A stretch of DNA of 29,395 bases from Pseudomonadota bacterium (GTDB lineage: Bacteria > Pseudomonadota > Gammaproteobacteria > Burkholderiales > Burkholderiaceae_E): assembly GCA_023389175.1 (NCBI GenBank), contig JAEWEW010000356.1:1-29395 (forward strand). Direction: 5' to 3'. The notes beneath the pieces were generated by a model, which ran no database searches, was not told where the DNA came from, and was given only the letters and a program-made list of their open reading frames with translations. This document shows positions 7,670 to 16,300 of this stretch, piece after piece (the stretch's first letter is position 1; the number at the start of each line of letters is the position of its first letter). The position numbers and the translations under genes were made by a program.

Positions 7670-7950
7670 TGGCGGGGCCGCCAGGCGGGCCGGGGCTGCC
7701 AGCCATCCGGCGCGGTTGACGTTAAGCGGGGCGGGGCGCGTAATCGGCCGCGTCCCGGAGCCGGGCGGCAAGTCGCCGCGGAGGTACTGCCTTATATGTC
7801 GCATTGTGACGATAGCGGGGGCGCGGGCATCCAATTCGTGGAAAATAGGGGCGATTTCAGTCGCTCCTTCAAGCGGTGGGCCCTCGGGACACCGTCGTCG
7901 TCTGCGCCGAACCAACCCGGGAAGCTGGTTGAACAAAGCATAGTAGCGTC
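7670..7950. other. Divergent intergenic region between the MipA-like and GGDEF-EAL genes
   Basis: These 281 bases probably contain both promoters. The open frame of the MipA-like protein continues leftward through part of it, so its start could lie at 7804. I saw no convincing -35/-10 pair, hairpin terminator or operator. Confidence 0.5.
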
Positions 7951-9837
7951 TTGAATACAGATTCTCTGCTGCGGTCGGGATCGGCCAGCCTGCGGGTGTT
8001 GCTTATCGAGGACGATCCGGCGTGGCAGCACCTCGTGTCGGTCGGCCTCGGCGAGCGGGGCATCGACGTGCAGGTATCGGACTCGCTGTCCAAGGCCCTC
8101 GCCGTCATTTCGCGGACCACCGCGGATGCCATCCTGGTGGATGATGCCCTGCCGGACGCCGATGGCTTCCAGGCGGTCGCCCGGCTGCGCGAGCAGCTCG
8201 AGTCGCGCCGGGTGCCGATCGTCATGCTCTCCAGCCGCGACGACGATGCGCTGATCGATCGCGCCTTCCAGAGCGGGGTGAGCGACTTCTTTCCGAAGTC
8301 GCACCAGTGGACACTGCTCTCCGAGCGGCTGCTGCACCTGGTGCGGGAGGCCAAGGCGCAGGCGGCGCTCGACGACAGCCGCCAGCAGCTGGACCGGGTG
8401 AAGGACATGGCCTCGCTCGCGCAGGAGAGCGCGCGCACCATGCGCGAGCAGACGCACCGCGACCAGCTCACCGGCCTTGCCAGCCGTACCGGCTTCCTGC
8501 AGGCGGGCGAGGAGATCCTGCGCCAGCCGCGGCCTCCGGGCCATTGCGCCGCCGTGCTGCTGGTCAACGTCGACCGTTTCAAGCGCCTCAACGATTCGCT
8601 CGGCCAGAAGGTGGGCGACCGGGTCCTGGTGGAGGTGGCGCAGCGCCTGCAGCATGCGTTCCGCAACCTCGCGGTGCCGATCGACGAGAACGGCCAGCCC
8701 GAGGGCCGCCGGCCCGGGCTGGTGATCGGGCGCCTCTCCGGCGACGAGTTCGCGCTGATCTTCCCGAACCTGCCGTCGCAGGCGGCCGCCGAGAAGACCG
8801 CCGACATCGCGTTCGCCCACCTGCGGCGCCCGGTTTCGTTCGAGGGCCTGGACATGCTGTTGCGCTGCTCGATCGGCATGGCGGTCTATCCCCGGCACGG
8901 CCGCAACATCGAGATGCTGCTTGCCAAGGCGGACGTGGCGCTCGGCATCGGCAAGCGCCAGGGCGGCAACACCGCGGTCATGTTCAGCCCGGAGTTCGGC
9001 GAGCACCAGCGCGGCAACTTCGATCTCGAGTCCGCGCTGCACACCGCGGTGGACCGCAGCGAGCTGGTGCTGCACTACCAGCCGATCGTCGATGCCCGCA
9101 ACGGCCGCGTGACCGGCGCCGAGGCGCTGATGCGCTGGATGCGCGGCGGGCAGCTGATCACGCCGGCCTCCTTCATCCCGCTGGCCGAGGAGAACGGCCT
9201 GGTCTTCCGCATGGGCGAGTGGGCCATCTCCGAGGCGCTGCAGCAGGTGCGCCGCTGGCAGCTGCGCGGGCTGGGCCTCACCAGCGTGTCGGTCAACATC
9301 AACGTGCGCCACCTGGTGCAGCCGTCGCTCACCCGGGCGGTCACCCAGGCGCTGGAGGCGACGCAGCTGCCGCCCAGCACCCTCACGCTGGAGCTGACCG
9401 AGTCCGACGTCATGCAGGACATCGAGAAGGCGCTCTCGGCGCTGCGGGTGCTCAAGGACCTGGGCGTGCGGCTTGCGCTCGACGACTTCGGCACCGGCTA
9501 CTCTTCGCTCGCCTATCTCACGCAGTTGCCGCTGGACCTGCTCAAGATCGACCGGTCGTTCATCCAGGAGATGCAGATCAATCCCCAGCAGCTGATGGTC
9601 GTGCGCGGCATCGTCGCGCTGGGATCGGCGCTCGGGCTCACCATCACGGCCGAGGGCGTCGAGAACCGCGAGGAGCTGATCGCGCTGCAGAAGATGGGCT
9701 GCCAGCTGGTGCAGGGCTACTTCTTCACGCGGCCGCTCACCGCCACGGACTTCGACACCTGGTGGCGACAGACGCGGGCCAACCCCGGGCTGCTGGTCGC
9801 CACCGGAACCGGGAGCCAGGATGCCATCGTCGTCTGA
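7951..9837 (+). CDS. REC-GGDEF-EAL response regulator (cyclic-di-GMP metabolism)
   Basis: This cytoplasmic 628-residue protein begins with a receiver domain (about 14-130; phosphoacceptor D64 in VDDALPD, conserved lysine K116). A short coiled linker is followed by a GGDEF domain (about 170-345) and an EAL domain (about 355-610). The GGDEF signature is SGDEF (263-267), and the RxxD inhibitory site is absent. The EAL domain keeps EAL (391-393), ELTES, DDFGTG (511-516) and AEGVEN, so phosphodiesterase activity is likely. The cyclase half may be weak or regulatory. The start is a TTG after in-frame stops, without a clear ribosome site, so it is uncertain. The last 17 bases overlap rpiA. No cognate kinase is adjacent. 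Confidence 0.92.
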   Translation: MNTDSLLRSGSASLRVLLIEDDPAWQHLVSVGLGERGIDVQVSDSLSKALAVISRTTADAILVDDALPDADGFQAVARLREQLESRRVPIVMLSSRDDDALIDRAFQSGVSDFFPKSHQWTLLSERLLHLVREAKAQAALDDSRQQLDRVKDMASLAQESARTMREQTHRDQLTGLASRTGFLQAGEEILRQPRPPGHCAAVLLVNVDRFKRLNDSLGQKVGDRVLVEVAQRLQHAFRNLAVPIDENGQPEGRRPGLVIGRLSGDEFALIFPNLPSQAAAEKTADIAFAHLRRPVSFEGLDMLLRCSIGMAVYPRHGRNIEMLLAKADVALGIGKRQGGNTAVMFSPEFGEHQRGNFDLESALHTAVDRSELVLHYQPIVDARNGRVTGAEALMRWMRGGQLITPASFIPLAEENGLVFRMGEWAISEALQQVRRWQLRGLGLTSVSVNINVRHLVQPSLTRAVTQALEATQLPPSTLTLELTESDVMQDIEKALSALRVLKDLGVRLALDDFGTGYSSLAYLTQLPLDLLKIDRSFIQEMQINPQQLMVVRGIVALGSALGLTITAEGVENREELIALQKMGCQLVQGYFFTRPLTATDFDTWWRQTRANPGLLVATGTGSQDAIVV

Positions 9838-10489
9838 CCTCAAGCGCGCGGCCGCCGAAGCGGCGCTGCGGTTCCTCACGCCCGGCCGGGTGGTCGGCGT
9901 CGGGAGCGGCTCCACCGTCGCCTTCTTCATCGAGGCGCTGGGCCGTCGCGCCCATGACTTCCGGCAGGCCGTGTCTTCGTCGGAGCGCAGCACGCGGCTG
10001 CTGCGCGACGCCGGCATCGCGGTGCTGGACCTGAACGAGGCCGGGCCGATCGACGTCTACGTCGACGGCGCCGACGAGGTGGATCCGTCGCTCGCGCTGG
10101 TCAAGGGCGGCGGCGGCGCGCTCACCCGGGAGAAGATCATCGCCCAGGCAAGCGCCACCTTCGTCTGCGTGGTGGATGCCTCCAAGGAGGTGCCGGTGCT
10201 CGGGCGCTTCCCGCTGCCGGTGGAGGTGATCCCGATGGCGCGCACCCTGGTGACCCGCGAGCTCGAGGCGCTCGGCGCCCGGGTCGTGCCGCGCGACGGC
10301 TTCGTCACCGACAACGGCAACCTGGTGCTGGATGCGGCCGGCCTGGTGATCGACGACCCGGATGCGCTCGAGGCCCGCATCAACCAGTGGCCGGGCGTGG
10401 TGACGGTCGGCATCTTCGCGCGCCGCCGGGCCGACGTGCTGCTGGTTGCGGGCAAGGACGGGGTGGTGGAGAAGCGCAAGGCCCGCTGA
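9821..10489 (+). CDS. rpiA: Ribose-5-phosphate isomerase A
   Basis: RpiA interconverts ribose 5-phosphate and ribulose 5-phosphate in the non-oxidative pentose phosphate pathway. The protein has 222 residues, close to the E. coli length. GVGSGST (26-32), VDGADEVD (81-88), KGGGGALTREK (95-105) and DGFVTDNGN are all present, with E104 as the expected catalytic glutamate. The ATG at 9821 lies inside the end of the upstream GGDEF-EAL gene, in another frame, with GGGAG a few bases before it. The two genes are therefore probably cotranscribed, although their functions are unrelated. The split transketolase at 4991-6783 acts on related substrates, but nothing in the sequence links the two. Confidence 0.96.
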   Translation: MPSSSDLKRAAAEAALRFLTPGRVVGVGSGSTVAFFIEALGRRAHDFRQAVSSSERSTRLLRDAGIAVLDLNEAGPIDVYVDGADEVDPSLALVKGGGGALTREKIIAQASATFVCVVDASKEVPVLGRFPLPVEVIPMARTLVTRELEALGARVVPRDGFVTDNGNLVLDAAGLVIDDPDALEARINQWPGVVTVGIFARRRADVLLVAGKDGVVEKRKAR

Positions 10490-10521
10490 CGCAAACCGCC
10501 GCGCAGCGGCCCGACAGCCGC

Positions 10522-10800
10522 CTATGCCGCGGGATCCGGCGGCACGTAGCCGGCGGGCCGGTCCGCGCCCTCGCCGAAGAAGTAGCTCTCCATCTGCTGC
10601 GCCAGGTACTTGCGGGCCCGGGCGTCGGCGAGGTTCAGCCGGTTCTCGTTCACCAGCATGGTCTGGTGGCGCAACCAGCCCTGCCAGGCCTCCTTGGACA
10701 CGTTCTCCCAGAGCTTCTTGCCGAGCTCGCCGGGGTAGGGCGGAAAGTCCAGGCCCTCGGCCTCCCTTCCCAGCTTGACGCAGTGGACCATGCGCGACAT
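10522..10800 (-). CDS. yggX: Fe(2+)-trafficking protein / oxidative damage protection protein YggX
   Basis: This small 92-residue cytoplasmic protein is of the YggX family, which is linked to iron trafficking and protection of iron-sulfur enzymes from oxidants. The N-terminal RMVHCVKLG with the family cysteine C7, then GLDFPPYPGELGKKL, WENVSKEAWQGWLRHQTM and INEN-like LVNENRLN are diagnostic. GGAG lies 5-8 bases upstream of the ATG at 10800. It is convergent with rpiA, with only 32 bases between them. It reads in the same direction as mesD and argA. In related genomes yggX often sits directly beside argA (recollection, not searched), so mesD may be an insertion between them. Confidence 0.95.
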   Translation of the reverse strand: MSRMVHCVKLGREAEGLDFPPYPGELGKKLWENVSKEAWQGWLRHQTMLVNENRLNLADARARKYLAQQMESYFFGEGADRPAGYVPPDPAA

Positions 10801-10827
10801 CGGGCACTCCGCGGAATCGATCCGACC

Positions 10828-10833
10828 ATTCTA
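10828..10833 (-). promoter_or_regulatory. Candidate -10 hexamer TAGAAT for yggX
   Basis: On the minus strand TAGAAT differs from TATAAT at one base. It lies 27 bases before the yggX ATG, giving a leader of about 20 bases that includes GGAG. No good -35 element was seen 16-18 bases further upstream, so this is a weak call. Confidence 0.3.
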
Positions 10834-10880
10834 GCCCGTGCGCCAGCGGCCCCGGACGAAGGCCGCTTCAGGCGGCGTCC

Positions 10881-11912
10881 CTAACCCAGCCGTTGCCTCG
10901 CCAGCGCCACGCCCTGTCCGAGCGCGTGGAGCTTGCGCAGGGCGACGTCGCGGTCCATCGGCGCGAGTCCGCAGTTGGTGCAGGGCAGGAGGTGGCGCAG
11001 CGGCACGTAGTCGAGGGCCTGCTCGATGGTGTCGGCAACCTGCTCGGGCGTCTCCACCACGTCGGTGGCGACATCGATCACGCCGACCATCACGTCCTTG
11101 CCGTCGAGCAGCCGCATGAGGTCAGGCGGCACCCGCGAATGGAAGCACTCGAGGCTCACCTGGTCGATGGTGCTGGCGGCGAGCGCGGGGAAGACGGTTT
11201 CGTACTGGCGCCATTCCCCGCCGAGCGACGCCTTCCAGTCGGTGTTGGCCTTGATGCCGTAGCCGTAGCAGATGTGCACCGCGGTCGTGCAGCGCAGGCC
11301 GCGCGCGGCGCGCTCGAGGGCGCGCACGCCCCACTGCGCCGCGTCCTCGAGGTACACGTTGAAGGCCGGCTCGTCGAACTGGATGACGTCGATGCCGTCG
11401 GCCTCCAGCGCGAGCGCCTCCTGGTTCAGCAGCTCCGCGAAGGCCATTGCCATCGCCTCCCGATCGCCGTAGTAGCGATCGGCCACGGTGTCGACGATGG
11501 TCATCGGTCCGGGCAGGGTGAACTTGGTGACGCGGCGGGTGTGCGCCCGGAGCAGCTGCGCCTCGGTTGCGTGGACCCGGCCTTCGAGCCGCAGGGCCGA
11601 CACCACCTGGGGGACCATCGCCTCGTAGCGGTTGTTGCGGATGCCCATGCGCACCTTGTTGCCGAAGTCGATGCCTTCGACCCGCTCCAAGAACCCATGC
11701 ACGAAATGCTGGCGGGACTGCTCGCCTTCGCCGACGATGTCCAGCCCGGCATCCTCCTGGTGCTTGATCCAGAGCAGGCTGGCATCGGCCTTGGCCTGCT
11801 CCAGCTCCGCACCCGCGGCCTTCCACTGCGGCCACAGCCGGTGCGTTTCGGCGAGCCAGGCCGGCTTGGGCAGGCTGCCCGCGATGGACGAGCTGAAGGC
11901 GGGACGCGACAT
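10881..11912 (-). CDS. mesD: Core cobalamin-independent methionine synthase, MesD-like
   Basis: This is a short MetE-related enzyme (343 residues, against about 750 for MetE) that lacks the N-terminal folate-binding half. It would methylate homocysteine to methionine. The expected zinc ligands are all present: H213 and C215 in HICYGYG, E255 in SLECFHS, and C314 in CTNCGLAP. The N-terminal SSSIAGSLPKPAWLAE and QFDEPAFNVYLED match the bacterial MesD group as I recall it. MesD is reported to need the DUF1852 protein MesX and oxygen, but no DUF1852 gene is in this window. AGGAG precedes the ATG and overlaps the argA stop, so the gene is probably translated from the argA mRNA. The MesD assignment is by memory of family sequences. 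Confidence 0.85.
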   Translation of the reverse strand: MSRPAFSSSIAGSLPKPAWLAETHRLWPQWKAAGAELEQAKADASLLWIKHQEDAGLDIVGEGEQSRQHFVHGFLERVEGIDFGNKVRMGIRNNRYEAMVPQVVSALRLEGRVHATEAQLLRAHTRRVTKFTLPGPMTIVDTVADRYYGDREAMAMAFAELLNQEALALEADGIDVIQFDEPAFNVYLEDAAQWGVRALERAARGLRCTTAVHICYGYGIKANTDWKASLGGEWRQYETVFPALAASTIDQVSLECFHSRVPPDLMRLLDGKDVMVGVIDVATDVVETPEQVADTIEQALDYVPLRHLLPCTNCGLAPMDRDVALRKLHALGQGVALARQRLG

Positions 11913-11920
11913 GATCGCTC

Positions 11921-13324
11921 CTAGAGGTTCTTGAGCAGCACCAGGGACTTGCGTTGCCAGTTGTAGAGCTTCTTGCGGGCGACCGGAAGATCATCCACGC
12001 TGCCGAGCACGAACCCGCGCTTGAGGAACCAGTGGGCGGTGCGGGTGGTGAGCACGAAGAGGCGGGTGAGGCCGAGCGCGCGGGCCCGCTGCTCGATCCG
12101 GCGCAACAGGCGCTCGCCGTCGCCCAGGCCCTGCGACTCCGGACGGACCGCGAGGCAGGCCATCTCGGCGATGTTCTCCTCCGGAAAGGCGTAGAGCCCG
12201 GCACAGCCGAAGATCACCCGGTCATGCTCGATGACGGTGAAGTTCGCGATCTCCGCCTCGATCAGCGCGCGGTCGCGCTTCACCAGCGTGCCATCCTCCT
12301 CCAGCGGCTGGATGATGGCGAGGATGCCGCCGACGTCGTCGATCGTCGCCTCGCGCAGCGCCTCGAGCGTCTCCTCCACCACCATGGAGCCGACGCCGTC
12401 GTGCAGGAAGCACTCGAGCAGCACCGAGCCGTCCATCCTGAACGGCACGATGTGCGAACGGGCGACACCGCCCTCGCAGGCGTGCAGCGCCGCGCGCAGG
12501 TATCCGCGCGCCGGGCTCTGCACGCTGCCGTCGGCGAGCATGCGCTTGGCCTGGGCCTCGGAGATCTCGGAGACCACCCGGCCCTCTGCGTCGACGATGC
12601 CCGGCACCTCGCTCACGAAGAGCAGCTTGTCGGCATCGAGCGCGATCGCGGTGGCCGCGGCGACGTCCTCCATCATCAGGTTGAAGGCATCGCCGGTGGC
12701 CGAGTAGCCGATGTTGGAGAGCAGCACGATCAGCCCGTTGTCGAGCGCATTGCGGATCATCTGGGCGTCGACCTTGCGCACCAGGCCGCTGTAGATGAAG
12801 TCCACGCCGTCGACGATGCCGACCGGCCGCGACAGCACGAAGTTGCCGGAGATCACGCGCACCCCGGCATTGGCCATCGGCGTGTTCGGCAGCCCCTGCG
12901 AGAACCCGGCTTCCATGTCCAGGCGGATCTCGCCGGCCGCCTCCTTCGCGCATTCCAGCGCGACATGGTCCGTGATCCGCACGTCGTTGTGGTAGCGCGC
13001 CTCCTGGCCGCGCAGGCGCAGCTGCTCGTTGATCTGGGGGCGGCAGCCGTTCACGATCACGATCCGGATGCCCATCGCCGACAGCAGGCTGAGGTCCTGG
13101 ATCAGGGCATTGATGCCGCCGAAGAGGATCATCTCCCCGGGGATGCCGATCACGAAGGTCTTGCCGCGAAAGGCATGGATGTAGGGAGCCACCCGCCGCA
13201 GCCAGGCGACGAAGAGGTCGTTGGGCACGAGAGGCGCGGTGGCCGCGGCAGGCTGTCCGGCGGGCAGGGTGCCCTCGGGGTCGGGCGATGCCCGGGGAAC
13301 CGGGAAGGGCTGGGGGTCGTTCAT
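11921..13324 (-). CDS. argA: Amino-acid N-acetyltransferase (N-acetylglutamate synthase)
   Basis: ArgA acetylates glutamate with acetyl-CoA, the first step of arginine synthesis. The protein has 467 residues. A Pro/Ala-rich N-terminal stretch of about 35 residues precedes an amino-acid-kinase-like domain (about 45-300), which is the usual arginine feedback site (FVIGIPGEM, then a glycine-rich turn). A GNAT domain (about 320-460) carries the acetyl-CoA loop QGLGDG (398-403). The layout is the classical ArgA type. The ATG at 13324 is only 23 bases from the divergent hrpA start and has no ribosome site. A TATAAT on the minus strand ends about 10 bases before it, so the mRNA may have almost no leader. 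mesD follows after 8 bases. Confidence 0.96.
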   Translation of the reverse strand: MNDPQPFPVPRASPDPEGTLPAGQPAAATAPLVPNDLFVAWLRRVAPYIHAFRGKTFVIGIPGEMILFGGINALIQDLSLLSAMGIRIVIVNGCRPQINEQLRLRGQEARYHNDVRITDHVALECAKEAAGEIRLDMEAGFSQGLPNTPMANAGVRVISGNFVLSRPVGIVDGVDFIYSGLVRKVDAQMIRNALDNGLIVLLSNIGYSATGDAFNLMMEDVAAATAIALDADKLLFVSEVPGIVDAEGRVVSEISEAQAKRMLADGSVQSPARGYLRAALHACEGGVARSHIVPFRMDGSVLLECFLHDGVGSMVVEETLEALREATIDDVGGILAIIQPLEEDGTLVKRDRALIEAEIANFTVIEHDRVIFGCAGLYAFPEENIAEMACLAVRPESQGLGDGERLLRRIEQRARALGLTRLFVLTTRTAHWFLKRGFVLGSVDDLPVARKKLYNWQRKSLVLLKNL

Positions 13325-13333
13325 TTCTCGGCC

Positions 13334-13341
13334 ATTATAAT
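13334..13341. promoter_or_regulatory. Symmetric ATTATAAT: shared -10 element for divergent argA and hrpA
   Basis: The octamer is its own reverse complement, so it gives a perfect TATAAT on each strand (13336-13341 plus, 13339-13334 minus). Usual -10 to start spacing puts transcription starts near 13348 (the hrpA GTG) and near 13327 (three bases before the argA ATG). No strong -35 element is visible on either side. Confidence 0.55.
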
Positions 13342-13347
13342 TTTGCG

Positions 13348-16300
13348 GTGAATTCGCCTGTTGCTGTTGACGCCCCGATTGTCCGTGATCCGGGCCGGGC
13401 GCGGGGGGCGGGCGAGACGCCTGCCGAGCTGCGCAAGCTCGTGGAATCGCTGCCGGTCACGGCGCACCGCGACGCGATCGTGGCCGCCATCCGCGCCCAT
13501 CCGGTGGTGATCGTGAGCGGCGAGACCGGGTCCGGGAAGACCACCCAGCTGCCGAAGCTGTGCCTTGCGGCCGGACGCGGCCGGCCCGATGCGGGCACCG
13601 GCCGTGGCGGCGTCATCGGCCACACCCAGCCCCGGCGGCTTGCGGCCACCAGCGTCGCCCAGCGCATCGCGCAGGAGCTCGGCACCCCGCTCGGCACCGA
13701 CGTCGGCTACCGGATCCGCTTCAGCGAGAAGGTGTCGAAGAGCGCCCGGATCAAGCTCATGACCGACGGCATCCTGCTCGCGGAGACGCAGTCGGATCCG
13801 CTGCTCTCCCGCTACGACACGGTGATCGTCGACGAGGCGCATGAACGCAGTCTCAACATCGACTTCCTGCTCGGCTACCTCAAGCGGCTGGTGGACGGCC
13901 CGCGCCGGGACGACCTGAAGCTGATCATCACCTCGGCGACGATCGACGCGGCCCGCTTCGCCCGGCATTTCGCGCATGGCGAGACGCCGGCGCCGGTGAT
14001 CGAGGTGTCCGGCCGGCTCTACCCGGTGGAGGTGCGGTACCGGCCGCTGTCGGGCGGGGAGCCGGCGGGCCCGGGCCGGGAGCGGCCGCGCGGCGCGTCG
14101 GCAGCGCCCGACGAGGACGACGAGACCGACCTGCCGTCGGCGATCGAAGCGGCGATCGACGAGCTCTGGTCGCAGGCACCGGGTGACGTGCTGGTGTTCC
14201 TGCCGGGCGAGCGCGAGATCCGCGAGAGCGCCGACCACCTGCGCAGGGCGGCGGCCCGGGCCGCGGGCGCCGGCCAGCGTGGCGTTGCGCGGCTGCTCTC
14301 CGGGGCCGAGGTGATCCCGCTCTTCGCGCGGCTCTCGGCTGCCGAGCAGCAACGGGTCTTCGCCCCCGGCAACGCCCTGCGGATCGTGCTGGCCACCAAC
14401 GTTGCCGAGACCTCGCTCACCGTGCCGCGCATCCGCTACGTGGTCGACAGCGGGCTGGCGCGGGTGCGGCGCTACCGGATCCGGGGCAAGGTGGAGCAGC
14501 TGCATGTCGAGCCGGTCTCGCAGGCGGCCGCGAACCAGCGCGCCGGGCGTTGCGGCCGCGTGCAGGACGGCGTCTGCATCCGGCTCTTCGACGAGGCGGA
14601 CTTCCAGCAGCGCCCCCGCTTCACCGAACCGGAGATCCTGCGCTCGTCGCTCGCCTCGGTGATCCTGCGGATGCGCTCGCTCGGGCTCGAGGACATCGTT
14701 GCCTTTCCGTTCCTGGATCCCCCCTCGCCCCGGGCGATCGCCGACGGCTACGCGCTGCTGCACGAGCTCGGCGCGATGGACGCGCAGCGGCAGCTCACCC
14801 GGATCGGTCGCCAGCTCGCGCGGATACCGGCCGATCCCCGGATCGGGCGGATGCTGCTTGCCGGCCACCAGCTCGGCTGCCTGGAGGAGGTGACCGTCAT
14901 CGCGGCGGCGCTCGCGGCACAGGATCCGAGGGAGCGTCCGGCCGCCCAGTCGCAGGCGGCCGACCAGGCGCATGCGCGCTTCGCCGATCCGCGAAGCGAC
15001 TTCCTCGCCTGGCTCGCGCTCTGGCGATACTGGAGCGCGCAGCAGGAAGGCAGGGCGGGCCGCGGCGAGTCCCACCGCGCGCTTGCCGCCCGGCTCGGTC
15101 GGGAGTTCCTGTCGGTGCGCCGGCTGCGCGAGTGGGCCGACGTCCACGCGCAGCTCGCGGAGATCACCCGCGAGCTGCGCTGGACCACGGCAGAGGCCCC
15201 GGCGGCGGTCGGCGCCGGACCCGAAGCGCCGGGGCGGCCGTCGGGAACCGGGCGCAAGGCCGCTCCGAAGGCTGGTCCGAAGGCTGCTCGCGGGACGGCC
15301 GTCACCCGGGCCGATGCGATCCATCGGGCACTGCTCACCGGGCTGCTCGGCAACATCGGCCAGCGCGCGATGGAGGCCAGCCACTACGAAGGCGCGCATC
15401 AGCAGAAGTTCTGGATCCATCCCGGCTCGTCGCTCGGGCGCAAGGCATCCCGGGCGCGGACCGGCGACGATGCGACCGGGTCGGCGACCGAGCCCCAGGG
15501 CCGCACCGGCCGCTGGGTGATGGCGGCCGAGATGGTGGACACCGGGCGCCTCTACGCGCGCACGGTCGCCTTCGTGCGCAGCGAGTGGATCGAGGCGGCG
15601 GGGGCGCACCTGATGTCGCGCTCATGGACGGAGCCGCACTGGGAGAAGCGCGCCGGGCAGGTGATGGCGCGCGAGCGCGGCGTCCTCTACGGGCTCACGG
15701 TGTATGCCAACCGGCGGGTGCCGTACGCGCCGATCGATCCGGTGCTTTCGCGCGAGCTGATGATCCGCGAGGGCCTGGTGGCGGGCGAGTGGCCCGAAGA
15801 CCTGCCCTTCATCCGGCACAACCGCGCGGTGGTCGCGGAAGTCGAGCGGCTGGAGCACAAGATCCGTCGCCCTGACCTCCTGGTGAACGAGGACGCGCTT
15901 GCCGGATGGTTCCGCGAGCAGGTGCCGGCAGAGGTATGCACCGCCGATGCGCTCGGTCGCTGGTACCGTCGGGCGGTCGAGGCCGATCCGGAGCTGCTGC
16001 GGCTCTCGCGGGAGGCGCTGCTGCGCAAGGATGCGGAAGGCATCGACCACGACCGCTTCCCGCGGCACCTGTTGATGCACGGCGCAGAGTTCGCGCTGGA
16101 GTACCACTTCGAGCCCGGCAGTGCCAACGACGGCATCACCATGGTGGTGCCGCTGCATCTGCTCAACCAGGTGGATGCGGCGCGCTGCGAATGGCTGGTG
16201 CCCGGGATGCTGGCCGGCAAGGTGGAGCTGCTGCTCAAGTCGCTCCCGCAGCGCCAGCGGCGGCACCTGCTGCCGCTTGCCGCGACCGCGTCCGCCTTCG

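Noticed and set aside
7792..10017. A 741-codon minus-strand frame opposite the GGDEF-EAL gene
   Set aside because: The opposite strand encodes intact REC, GGDEF and EAL motifs; this frame has none.
10506..10521. GCGGC/GCCGC hairpin between rpiA and yggX as a terminator
   Set aside because: Five G-C pairs with no T-run are expected by chance in DNA this rich in GC.
13321..15609. A 762-codon minus-strand frame opposite hrpA
   Set aside because: It lies opposite the helicase motifs and has no domain of its own.
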